Below, piece after piece: positions 1 to 7,048 of a stretch of 64,000 nucleotides of DNA. Both the position numbers and the translations under genes were made by a program. The first letter of the stretch is position 1. Every line of letters begins with the position of its first letter. Origin of the DNA: Vreelandella nigrificans (GTDB lineage: Bacteria > Pseudomonadota > Gammaproteobacteria > Pseudomonadales > Halomonadaceae). The stretch spans positions 1-64,000 of the forward strand of contig NZ_NWUX01000015.1 in NCBI RefSeq assembly GCF_002374315.1, in the 5' to 3' direction. Under the pieces are notes generated by a model. It was not told the origin of the DNA, searched no databases, and saw only the letters and a program-made list of their open reading frames with translations.

Positions 1-14
1 GTTTTCTTGGTCAT
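1..14 (-). CDS. Start of an unidentified gene running off the left edge (partial)
   Basis: An ATG on the minus strand at 14-12 is followed by four in-frame codons (M-T-K-K-T) before the window ends. A strong ribosome binding site, GGAGGT on the minus strand at 24-19, sits 4 bases before the ATG. The gene lies just downstream of the TetR regulator at 168-782 on the same strand and has a candidate copy of its operator in front of it, so it is the likely regulated target. Too little sequence is present to name a product. Confidence 0.5.
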
Positions 15-65
15 GAACACCTCCAATGCCTCCAGTATGAGGCTTACCGGGGTGTCCGCTCCAAT

Positions 66-80
66 TAGACCAGTTCAGTA
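66..80. promoter_or_regulatory. Candidate second TetR-type operator (degenerate)
   Basis: TAGACCAGTTCAGTA shares 10 of 15 positions, including the whole left half TAGACC, with the palindrome in front of the TetR gene at 789-803. It lies about 50 bases upstream of the minus-strand start at 14. The right half is poorly conserved, so the assignment is an inference. Confidence 0.35.
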
Positions 81-102
81 TGTGCTGTTGCAAAGCTGTT
101 CA

Positions 103-130
103 GGGCCACCGTCAGGCTTTGAGGTGGCCC
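103..130. terminator. Inverted repeat after the TetR gene
   Basis: GGGCCACC and GGTGGCCC form a perfect 8-bp stem with a 12-base loop, 38 bases downstream of the TetR stop on the minus strand. No uridine run follows, so it may be a weak terminator or RNA-processing hairpin between the regulator and the next gene. Confidence 0.35.
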
Positions 131-167
131 TGCTTAACTGCCGCTAACCTACCAGTACTATGAGAAC

Positions 168-782
168 TCACCCGGTGCGAACCGCCTCTAGTGTTGGAAC
201 CTTTAACACCTGCTCAAACAAAATCGCCTCAAAGTGTTCCATAGGGGCAACTGATTTAAGCGTTTTAGCGCGTAGAATTGCACCTTGCCAGCCGGAAAGA
301 ATAAAACTCGCCAGGGCTTCTGAGGAAATGGCAGGGCGAACGACACCCTGGGCTTGCGCCTCGTTCAGGCAACTCACTAAGCGCTTTTCCCAGCGTTGGA
401 ATACTAAGTTAAGCGCATCGCGAAAGGTGTCGCTCTGGCCGGCAAGCTCTTGGCCCAAATTGCCAATCAAACAACCGGTAGAGTGGTCGCACTCATACAT
501 GTGCTCGCGACCAGCGGCAAAGTAGCTGCGCAGCCGGTCAAGGGGCGGCTGTGACGAGTCTTCAAATAGTGCCGCCAGGTTGTCATCATAATCGCTGGCA
601 AAATGCTCAATCACCGCTAAACCAAACTCTTCCTTGCTGGAAAAGTAGTGGTAGAACGAGCCTTTGGGAACACCGCAGTTTTTTAAAACGGCATTGATCC
701 CCGTAGCGTTATACCCCTGTTGGGCAATGAGCGCAGCACCAGCATCGATTAGTTTATCGCGGGTAGCGGTGTTTTTTATCAT
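168..782 (-). CDS. TetR/AcrR-family regulator, NemR/AcuR-like
   Basis: A 204-residue one-domain repressor. The N-terminal helix-turn-helix lies at about residues 10-55 and contains the typical segment GVPKGSFYHYFSSKEEFG, with NemR-type spacing. The C-terminal half carries a GCLIGNLGQEL stretch, also typical of the NemR/AcuR branch, which senses reactive electrophiles or small acids. The gene starts at an ATG without an obvious purine-rich site; instead the palindrome TAGAC-CGGTA-GTCTA lies 6 bases upstream, where a bound repressor would block its own expression. It is followed on the same strand by the gene leaving the window at 14. The ligand is not predictable from the sequence. Family assignment is firm; the NemR comparison is moderate. 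Confidence 0.85.
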   Translation of the reverse strand: MIKNTATRDKLIDAGAALIAQQGYNATGINAVLKNCGVPKGSFYHYFSSKEEFGLAVIEHFASDYDDNLAALFEDSSQPPLDRLRSYFAAGREHMYECDHSTGCLIGNLGQELAGQSDTFRDALNLVFQRWEKRLVSCLNEAQAQGVVRPAISSEALASFILSGWQGAILRAKTLKSVAPMEHFEAILFEQVLKVPTLEAVRTG

Positions 783-788
783 ATGACG

Positions 789-803
789 TAGACCGGTAGT
801 CTA
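789..803. promoter_or_regulatory. TetR-type operator (autoregulatory site)
   Basis: TAGACCGGTAGTCTA is a perfect dyad with 5-base arms around a 5-base centre, directly before the start codon of the TetR gene at 782. Its place over the leader and the partial repeat at 66-80 make it the probable binding site of that regulator. Confidence 0.55.
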
Positions 804-905
804 GTGATTTTCAGATGCAGTGAGCAGGCGTAATTCGCCAATGCTTTTAGGCAGTGCCGTACTCAGCAAGCGTGACCCACGCTCTTCAAGCACTTACCGC
901 ACAAC

Positions 906-970
906 TTACCTAATCGCTGCTTAGGAAGCGTAGATGCTAGCATAATACGCCTATTGGCTTGGAGTTTTCG
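906..970 (+). repeat. Leader repeat copy A (decayed relative of 6957-7021)
   Basis: This 65-bp stretch matches 6957-7021 at 55 of 65 positions, with no gap. Two dyads are fully conserved: CCTAA-N7-TTAGG (909-925) and ATGCTAGCAT (934-943). Similarity resumes after an extra segment of about 30 bases, at roughly 1014-1046, which matches the start of the RND adaptor gene at 7049. The gap 783-1135 otherwise holds only this copy, its pseudogene tail and the hairpin at 1077-1102. Confidence 0.8.
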
Positions 971-1027
971 TCTATCAACGTTTCTCCTACGACCATTTCT
1001 CCCATGCCCCATGAATGACACTCAGTA

Positions 1028-1057
1028 ATGCTCCTTTCTGGCGATTGCTTGAAGCAT
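1028..1057 (+). pseudogene. Vestige of an RND adaptor gene start
   Basis: The bases around GTAATG at 1026-1046 match the start of the intact adaptor gene at 7049 (about 25 of 33 positions across the flank and first codons). Here the frame closes after ten codons. With copy A of the leader repeat just upstream, this looks like the remains of a deleted adaptor/pump operon that once stood beside the TetR gene. The match is short, so the pseudogene call is an inference. Confidence 0.4.
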
Positions 1058-1076
1058 TAACGAAGCATGAGCAGAG

Positions 1077-1102
1077 CCCTGGCTGCCGGTCAGCAGTCAG
1101 GG
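1077..1102 (-). terminator. Hairpin after the asparaginase gene
   Basis: CCCTG-g-CTGC and GCAG-t-CAGGG pair around a 6-base loop, about 34 bases past the ansA stop on the minus strand. No uridine run follows, so termination is not assured. Confidence 0.35.
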
Positions 1103-1135
1103 GTATTCAGGCTCCACACACATTGAGGTAGGTGG

Positions 1136-2152
1136 CTAGTGGCTGCTGCACTCGCCCCGCAAGGCGCTGTTTAGCGCTTGCCGCAGTTCGAGGCCACACA
1201 TGCCACGACCTAACAAGACGGTGAGTTTCGCTACGGCAGCTTCAGGCGTGATATCAGCTCCGGCAACCACGCCCGCTCGATTGAGCGCTGCACCGGTAGC
1301 ATATGCCCCCTGCACTACATCACCTTGCGCGCACTGCGTCACATTAAGCAGCGCTACGCCCCGCTCATTGGCAGCGGTTAAGGCACTTAGCAGTTCGCCT
1401 TCAAAGCTGGGTGGGTTGCCAACGCCATAACTATAAAGTACCAAGCCCTTTAAGCTGTCATCAGCTAATAGCGCCTTAGCGCGGCGCAGCGACATCCCAG
1501 GGTGTAGCGGCAGCAGTGCCACCGCTTCAGGGTCAAGGTCGATAGGTGCAAAGTTGGGCGTGCCTGCCGCAAGAGCTGAATCAACGTTTAGGGTAATGCC
1601 AATACCCAACTCCCCTAACCAGGGGAAGTTGGGGGAGTCAAACGCGTCTAACCCTTGAGTACGCACTTTACGCGCTCGATTGCCGCGCAATAGCCGGTCG
1701 TGAAACGCTAGGCTGACTTCACGAGGAGTGTCTGGATGCGCCGCTAACTGCAGCGCGCTGACAACATTATTCAGCGCATCACTGCGGGGCTCACCCAGTG
1801 GAATTTGAGAGCCGGTGAAAATCACCGGCTTGTTCAGTGCGCCGAGCATAAACGAAAGTGCTGCGGCGCTACAGGCCATGGTATCGGTGCCGTGGAGCAC
1901 CACAAAAGCATCATAGCGTTGCCAGTGGCTTTCTAACTGCGCCACCAGGCGATTCCAGGCTTCCGGCATTAGCTCAGCGCTATCAATCAGCGGCTGCATT
2001 TCAACCACATCGAACACTGGTAATCGGCCGGAATCGCCCAGCGCCAAATGCGCCGCTAGACGTTCGGCCAACCCCGCGCAGGGCACATACCCCTGTGGTG
2101 AAGGCTGCATACCGATGGTACCACCGGTATAGAGCATTAGTACGCGGGGCAT
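1136..2152 (-). CDS. ansA: Type I (cytoplasmic) L-asparaginase
   Basis: Hydrolyses L-asparagine to aspartate and ammonia. The protein opens with MPRVLMLYTGGTIGM, whose first threonine of the TGGT motif is the family nucleophile, and carries HGTDTM at about residues 87-92, the Thr-Asp pair of the second active-site motif. There is no signal peptide, which fits the low-affinity cytoplasmic AnsA type. At 338 residues the length is normal. A GTG two codons upstream (2158) is possible, but the ribosome site AAGGAG is properly spaced only for the ATG at 2152. The gene follows the AGCS symporter on the same strand, 95 bases downstream of its stop, so amino-acid uptake and breakdown may be linked. 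Confidence 0.93.
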   Translation of the reverse strand: MPRVLMLYTGGTIGMQPSPQGYVPCAGLAERLAAHLALGDSGRLPVFDVVEMQPLIDSAELMPEAWNRLVAQLESHWQRYDAFVVLHGTDTMACSAAALSFMLGALNKPVIFTGSQIPLGEPRSDALNNVVSALQLAAHPDTPREVSLAFHDRLLRGNRARKVRTQGLDAFDSPNFPWLGELGIGITLNVDSALAAGTPNFAPIDLDPEAVALLPLHPGMSLRRAKALLADDSLKGLVLYSYGVGNPPSFEGELLSALTAANERGVALLNVTQCAQGDVVQGAYATGAALNRAGVVAGADITPEAAVAKLTVLLGRGMCGLELRQALNSALRGECSSH

Positions 2153-2176
2153 GGCCACTCCTTATCTATTTAATAC

Positions 2177-2232
2177 AGACCGATTAACAAGGACTTATTA
2201 ACACGGGCTTATTAGCCTGTATTTATTAACAT
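2177..2232. repeat. Imperfect 14-bp tandem array, 4 units
   Basis: Four consecutive 14-base units with the core ATTAACA or TTATTA (for example GGACTTATTAACAC) fill the gap between the symporter stop and the asparaginase start. One of a series of such arrays in this window. Confidence 0.6.
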
Positions 2233-2247
2233 ATCCTTAGTGAAAGC

Positions 2248-3711
2248 TTACTTGGCAGGCGCACTGCTCAGGCGCTGCTTTAATGCTTCGGCTTCTTTAG
2301 GCTCTAGCTCCCAAGCTTTCGGGTCCAGGTCGAGATCCGGGTGCTGGTTGGCATCGAAAATCGGCTGTTTAATTCCCTGACGACGCTGACCATCGTAGTC
2401 TTTAAGAATGCGCAGGCCGCATTTGAACAGCAGAATCAGCGCAACCAAGTTCACTACCGCCAGCAAGCCCATAGTGACATCGGCAAAGCCAAACACAGTA
2501 CCCAAATCAGTGGTCGCACCCCAGCACACTAGCAATACGATAGCGACGCGGAACGCGTTAAACAGATTCTGGTTATCGCGGCTAAAGAAGTTGAGGCTGT
2601 TTTCGCCCAGGTAGTAGTTGTAAAGAATGGTGCTGAAGGCAAACAGTAGCAGTGCCAAGCTAACAAAGGTCCGGCCCCACTCGCCTACATGGTCAGCCAG
2701 TGCCGCCTGAGTGAGCGCAATACCCTCAACGCCCGCACCTGCGGCAGGGTCGTAAACACCGCTGAGCAGGATCAAAAACGCGGTGGCAGAACAGATAATT
2801 ACGGTATCAATAAACACCGAAAACGCTTGCACAATGCCCTGGTTAGCGGGGTGGGGCACATAGGCAACTGCGGCTACGTTGGGAGCACTACCCAAACCTG
2901 CTTCGTTAGAGAACAAGCCACGCTTCAAACCCATCATAATGGCCGCGCCAATCCCGCCACCAATGAGCGGCTCAAGGCCGAAGGCGCTTTTGACGATTAG
3001 CGTAATCACACTGGGAATTTCAGTAATGTTCATGGCAATAACGAGCAGTGCAATAGCGATATAGCTCACCGCCATAAAGGGCACCAAAAACTCAGAAATG
3101 CGTGCAATGCGCTTAATACCACCGAAGATAATCAGCCCAACCAGCATGGCCAGGGCAATGCCGCTATACAGCACCGGTACGCCGAAAGCATCACCGAAAG
3201 AGGTCGCGACTGCGTAAGATTGCAACGCGGTAAAGGCAAAACCGAAGGTTAATAGCAGCAGAACAGAGTAGAACGCCGCTAACCAGCGCCACTGTTTACC
3301 CAGCCCTTTAACGATGTAGTACGCAGGACCACCACGATAGGTGCCATCGCCTTCTGCTCTTTTATAGGTTTGCGCCAGGGTACACTCCAGGAAACTGGTA
3401 GCCATGCCCATTAAGCCAACCAACCACATCCAGAAAATCGCCCCTGGGCCACCCAAGGTGATCGCAACCGCAACACCAGCGATGTTACCGCCACCTACAC
3501 GTCCGGCCACCGATAAGACCAGTGCCTGAAACGAGCTTAAGTGACCGTGCTTATTGCGCTTAAACGCTTGCCCCGAGCCGAGGATACGAAACATTTCACC
3601 AAAATAGCGAAACTGCACAAAGCGGGAAGCGATGGTAAAACCAACCCCCACGCCCACCAGCAGCACTAGCAGTACCTTGCCCCAAAGGAGCTCATTAAGC
3701 ATATCGAGCAT
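2248..3711 (-). CDS. AGCS-family sodium:alanine/glycine symporter
   Basis: A 487-residue inner-membrane carrier that imports small neutral amino acids with sodium. The N-terminal region contains the family pattern around residues 68-92 (SVAGRVGGGNIAGVAVAI then GGPGAIFWMW), followed by the NEAGLGSAPN segment typical of AGCS proteins near residue 270. About ten hydrophobic segments are visible and the C-terminus is charged and cytoplasmic. The ATG at 3711 is preceded by GGAGAG. The gene lies upstream of asparaginase on the same strand. Alanine or glycine is the usual substrate; the true one cannot be read from the sequence. Confidence 0.93.
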   Translation of the reverse strand: MLDMLNELLWGKVLLVLLVGVGVGFTIASRFVQFRYFGEMFRILGSGQAFKRNKHGHLSSFQALVLSVAGRVGGGNIAGVAVAITLGGPGAIFWMWLVGLMGMATSFLECTLAQTYKRAEGDGTYRGGPAYYIVKGLGKQWRWLAAFYSVLLLLTFGFAFTALQSYAVATSFGDAFGVPVLYSGIALAMLVGLIIFGGIKRIARISEFLVPFMAVSYIAIALLVIAMNITEIPSVITLIVKSAFGLEPLIGGGIGAAIMMGLKRGLFSNEAGLGSAPNVAAVAYVPHPANQGIVQAFSVFIDTVIICSATAFLILLSGVYDPAAGAGVEGIALTQAALADHVGEWGRTFVSLALLLFAFSTILYNYYLGENSLNFFSRDNQNLFNAFRVAIVLLVCWGATTDLGTVFGFADVTMGLLAVVNLVALILLFKCGLRILKDYDGQRRQGIKQPIFDANQHPDLDLDPKAWELEPKEAEALKQRLSSAPAK

Positions 3712-3745
3712 GTGACTCTCTCCGCGTTTCTGTATTAGCGTTATG

Positions 3746-3792
3746 TTTTTAATTCGCGTCGTTTTGATATCGCGCTTTTTGAAATCGCATCG
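3746..3792. repeat. Imperfect 15-16 bp tandem array, 3 units
   Basis: Three units starting with a T run (TTTTTAATTCGCGTCG, TTTTGATATCGCGC and a third ending AAATCGCATCG) lie upstream of the symporter gene. The following bases 3842-3890 repeat the word GTGCA several times. Confidence 0.45.
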
Positions 3793-3852
3793 TGCGGAGA
3801 ACGTTGTACCAAGTGGTGGGCAGAATTAAATTTGGCGCATCGGTGCAGTTAT

Positions 3853-3879
3853 GTGCACTCACTGCATCAGCGAGTGCAC
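3853..3879. terminator. Inverted repeat downstream of the second TetR gene
   Basis: GTGCACTC and GAGTGCAC form a perfect 8-bp dyad with an 11-base centre, about 41 bases past the stop of the minus-strand TetR gene. It lacks a U tract, so it could equally be a regulator site for the symporter. Confidence 0.35.
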
Positions 3880-3920
3880 CAAAGTGCATCAGTCAGGGAG
3901 TCTTTAAGTAGGTGGCCGAA

Positions 3921-4562
3921 CTATTGTGCTTGCAACATACGCTCTACCTCAGTTTCGCTGACCCCGAGCATCAGTAATATCTGGCGCTGTGTTGCTATCA
4001 ACACCTGCTTTCGTTCCGCCTCTCCTGGCAGGCTTTTGGCAATGGCGACGGCCCCTACCAGGGATGCCAATATGACGCGGGATTTATCAGCAATTGCTTT
4101 GCGGTCATTGGCAAAGGGAAGTTGTTTTAACTTACTCAGCGCTATCAACCGGGTTTCAAGCATCTTTTTCATACTCATATATGACGCTTCAAACAGGGTA
4201 CGGATTTCTGCTTTTTCACTGCCTATTTCGTTGAACAGTACTGCTTCAGGCCCTGGCTGATGTTTAGCTTCCAGCTCTTGGAGATTGCAGTAGTTAGCGA
4301 CCAATTCGGTTAGGTGTTGTAACGAAAGCGGGCCTTTTACCAGTCTAGCCGCCCGACTGTTATCAATGGTCAGCTGGATAGACTCATGGTAAAGGGCCTC
4401 TTTTGAAGCAAAATGTGCATAAAAGGCACCATGCGTCATCTTCGCTAGCTTCATGATCTGACCAATCGATACCTTATGAAACCCATTGCGGCTGAATAGC
4501 TCCGTAGCCGAAGCCAAAATGCGCTCTTTGGTTTTCGATTTATGGCTCTTGGGATAAGGCAT
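3921..4562 (-). CDS. TetR/AcrR-family regulator next to KAS II
   Basis: A 213-residue repressor with the helix-turn-helix at about residues 12-58, including SIGQIMKLAKMTHGAFYAHFASKEALY. The C-terminal ligand domain is of the common TetR_C type with no distinguishing motif I can name. GAGG precedes the ATG. The gene is transcribed divergently from the ketoacyl synthase at 4644 across 81 bases that contain a near-palindrome, the standard layout for a local repressor controlling its neighbour. The ligand is unknown; a fatty-acyl signal is only a guess from the neighbour. Confidence 0.88.
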   Translation of the reverse strand: MPYPKSHKSKTKERILASATELFSRNGFHKVSIGQIMKLAKMTHGAFYAHFASKEALYHESIQLTIDNSRAARLVKGPLSLQHLTELVANYCNLQELEAKHQPGPEAVLFNEIGSEKAEIRTLFEASYMSMKKMLETRLIALSKLKQLPFANDRKAIADKSRVILASLVGAVAIAKSLPGEAERKQVLIATQRQILLMLGVSETEVERMLQAQ

Positions 4563-4580
4563 ATCTACCTCGTCAGCTAA

Positions 4581-4598
4581 ATATTATCTTGATCATAT
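4581..4598. promoter_or_regulatory. Candidate TetR operator in the divergent region
   Basis: ATATTATC-TT-GATCATAT has arms matching at 7 of 8 positions and lies between the divergent starts of the TetR gene (4562) and the KAS II gene (4644). Confidence 0.5.
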
Positions 4599-4643
4599 AT
4601 TGCCTATTGCTAGGGTGAGCATATCAATAACTCAGGAGGCACT

Positions 4644-5918
4644 ATGCACTCACCTATCGTGATTACCGGCATGGGTATGGTCAGCCCGCTAGGCAACAGC
4701 GTCAACACAAGTTGGCAGCGGCTGGTTGACGGTCTGTCTGGAATCAGCACTATTGACCGCTTTGACACAAGCAGTATCCCGATCAAAATTGCCGGAGTGG
4801 TGCCAAGTATTCGCCATGACCCCACCGGCGGTATCGACCTGGATGAGATAGCTGACCCCAAAGAACAGCGCAAAATGGACTTGTTCAGCCTCTACGCGTT
4901 AGCGGCAGCTCAAGAGGCACTGTCACAGGCCAACTGGTTCCCCGTTGAACAGGCCCAAAAACGCCGCACAGCCACCATTATTGGCTCTGGTATTGGCGGC
5001 TTCCCGACCATTACTCAAGCCCAAAAAACCCTGGCAGAGCGCGGTTACCGCAAAATCTCTCCCTTCACAGTACCCGCTTTTCTGGCCAATTTGGCTGCGG
5101 GCAATCTGTCCATTCGTTATGGCTTTCAAGGCCCTCTGGGGTGTCCGGTAACGGCTTGCGCGGCGGGTCTGCAGGCAATTGGCGACGGTATGCGCATCAT
5201 ACGCAATGGAGAAGCCGATGTTGCCCTCGTCGGCGGTGCTGAGGCGTGTATTGACCCACTTTCACTCGCCAGCTTTAACGCCCTAAAGGCCGTTTCAACG
5301 GAAGTAGACGCCCCGGAACGTGCATCCAGGCCCTTTGATAAAGCCCGTAACGGTTTTGTGATGGGAGAAGGCGCTGGGGTTATGGTGATCGAAACGCTTG
5401 ACCATGCGCTCGCGCGTGGGGCAACGCCGTTAGCTGTTATTAGCGGCTACGGCACCAGTGCGGATGCCTACCATCTAACAGCAGGCCCAAAAGATGGGGC
5501 CGGTGCAGCAGCAGCGATTCAATCGGCGCTAGGTATGGCAAACCTTACCACTGATGCTATTGATCATATCAATGCCCATGCCACTTCTACACCCGTTGGC
5601 GACCGAGCTGAAATTGCTTCGTTGCGTAATGTATTCGGTGAACGCCTGCCCACCATCCCTATTTCAGCAACGAAAGCCGCCACAGGCCATCTATTAGGTG
5701 CGGCGGGGGGTATAGAGAGTATTTTTTCTGTATTGGCAATCAATGCTCAGCAACTGCCACCCACCATCAATCTCGAGCAGTGCGATGATGACATGCAGGA
5801 TTTAACCTTTGTCACGGCGACTCGTCAGCAGCACACTACTAAGCATGTATTGTGTAATGGGTTCGGTTTTGGTGGCGTCAATGCAGCGCTTATCGTTAGC
5901 AGTATTGAACTTGATTAA
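4644..5918 (+). CDS. Beta-ketoacyl-ACP synthase II (stand-alone FabF homologue)
   Basis: A 424-residue condensing enzyme that extends an acyl-ACP by decarboxylating malonyl-ACP. The full KAS II triad is present: Cys172 in TACAAG, His312 in NAHATST and His349 in KAATGHLLGAAG, with Lys344. FVMGEGAG and the terminal GFGFGG loop are also intact, so it should be active. A strong site (AGGAGG) precedes the ATG. No acpP, fabG, fabD or fabH is adjacent, so this is not the main fatty-acid cluster copy. Divergence from a TetR gene suggests conditional control. A role in altering membrane acyl composition or making a special acyl chain is inference. Confidence 0.92.
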   Translation: MHSPIVITGMGMVSPLGNSVNTSWQRLVDGLSGISTIDRFDTSSIPIKIAGVVPSIRHDPTGGIDLDEIADPKEQRKMDLFSLYALAAAQEALSQANWFPVEQAQKRRTATIIGSGIGGFPTITQAQKTLAERGYRKISPFTVPAFLANLAAGNLSIRYGFQGPLGCPVTACAAGLQAIGDGMRIIRNGEADVALVGGAEACIDPLSLASFNALKAVSTEVDAPERASRPFDKARNGFVMGEGAGVMVIETLDHALARGATPLAVISGYGTSADAYHLTAGPKDGAGAAAAIQSALGMANLTTDAIDHINAHATSTPVGDRAEIASLRNVFGERLPTIPISATKAATGHLLGAAGGIESIFSVLAINAQQLPPTINLEQCDDDMQDLTFVTATRQQHTTKHVLCNGFGFGGVNAALIVSSIELD

Positions 5919-5920
5919 CA

Positions 5921-5944
5921 CAACGGCCCTGCACGTGGCCGTTG
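5921..5944 (+). terminator. Hairpin after KAS II
   Basis: CAACGGCC and GGCCGTTG form a perfect 8-bp stem around an 8-base loop immediately after the KAS II stop. No clear U tract follows, so termination strength is uncertain. Confidence 0.5.
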
Positions 5945-6009
5945 CACTATGGGGCGCGAGGCATCACATTAGGCAGCAACGAGCCCCCTAAGAGAATTAG
6001 AGTCATCCC

Positions 6010-6813
6010 ATGCATGACGATTTTGTAGCCAACCTGCGCCTGCTTTGTAGCTACTACCCATCTATTGCTGACGTTTGTCGGCGTTTATCAATCAACCGCG
6101 CCCAGTTTAACCGCTACCTGAGTGGTCGCTACCACCCTAGCCATGCGGCGCTTCAACGCATTTGCCACTTTTTTGGCGTAGCCGCTGAAGATATCGCCCT
6201 GCCCCACCACGATTTTCGTGCTCTGGTACAAACAGGCCAGCTGAATACGGAAGCGAGCCCAGCAACGCTACCCTGGCCCAATGCGCTGGTACAACGCGGC
6301 AGTGAAGGCATGGAGCGCTATATTGGCCGCTACTTTGAGCTTTACCACTCCATGTCGCGGCCAGGGCAGTTAATGCGCACCTTGGTGTGCCTGGAAGCGC
6401 GCGAAGGCGGCGTCGTCTATCAGCGCACCGAGCGGATGCAAACCACTCCCGGCGGCCGTCCATGCCACAACCGCTATGTGGGCACTGCAGTTAAGCTTGC
6501 GGACCGACTATTCTTGGTCGATCACGAAACGCTCAACGGTCATGAAATCACCCAGACGATCCTGTTCCCGAGCTTTCAGAGCCAGGTGACGCGCTTAACC
6601 GGCTTAAAAATGGGCGTAGCAGATAACAGCGAGCGCATGCCCTGCTGCGTACGGGTGGTGTACCAGCGCCTGGATGAACGGATAAGCCTCCGCAAGGCAC
6701 TGACACAGTGTGGCTTAATCCCACTGGATGACCCTTCACTTGATGACGCTCTGATAGCGGCAACCCAAAACGACGTGGCTGCCGACGAGTATCACTTCCG
6801 TGCTCGCCACTAA
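6010..6813 (+). CDS. Helix-turn-helix (XRE-like) regulator of unknown target
   Basis: A 267-residue protein with an N-terminal Cro/CI-like DNA-binding part at about residues 15-62 (SIADVCRRLSINRAQFNRYLSGRYHPS, followed by a phenylalanine-rich helix). The rest, about 200 residues, has no motif I recognise and may be a ligand or sensor domain. No membrane segment or signal peptide is seen. The ribosome site is weak (AAGAGAATTAGAG upstream). It sits on the same strand 235 bases before the RND pump operon, and the leader between them carries two palindromes, so it is a candidate regulator of the pump; KAS II is the other neighbour. Confidence 0.7.
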   Translation: MHDDFVANLRLLCSYYPSIADVCRRLSINRAQFNRYLSGRYHPSHAALQRICHFFGVAAEDIALPHHDFRALVQTGQLNTEASPATLPWPNALVQRGSEGMERYIGRYFELYHSMSRPGQLMRTLVCLEAREGGVVYQRTERMQTTPGGRPCHNRYVGTAVKLADRLFLVDHETLNGHEITQTILFPSFQSQVTRLTGLKMGVADNSERMPCCVRVVYQRLDERISLRKALTQCGLIPLDDPSLDDALIAATQNDVAADEYHFRARH

Positions 6814-6956
6814 ACTGGATAGACAACGATAAACAGGGATGAGTGGGAGGTTAAACATAGCTGTTGCTGATAGTGGCTAACGATGTTGCACATCATGCTA
6901 CATAGAACTGATTTTCAAGCACTCAGACAGCGTATTGCACGCTATTTGCACATTGT

Positions 6957-7021
6957 TTACCTAATCGCTGCTTAGGAATCATGGATGCTAGCATGGTATG
7001 CCTACTTGCCTGGAATTTTCG
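6957..7021 (+). repeat. Leader repeat copy B, before the RND operon
   Basis: The intact copy of the 65-bp leader (55 of 65 identical to 906-970). It carries the dyads CCTAA-N7-TTAGG (6960-6976) and ATGCTAGCAT (6985-6994), unchanged between copies although the surrounding bases have drifted. Its position 28 bases before the adaptor start suggests promoter and operator function. Confidence 0.75.
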
Positions 7022-7048
7022 CCCCTAGCCAACGGATGACGCGCGGTA

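Noticed and set aside
160..525. Plus-strand frame of 121 codons
   Set aside because: Antisense to the TetR gene, whose helix-turn-helix is unmistakable.
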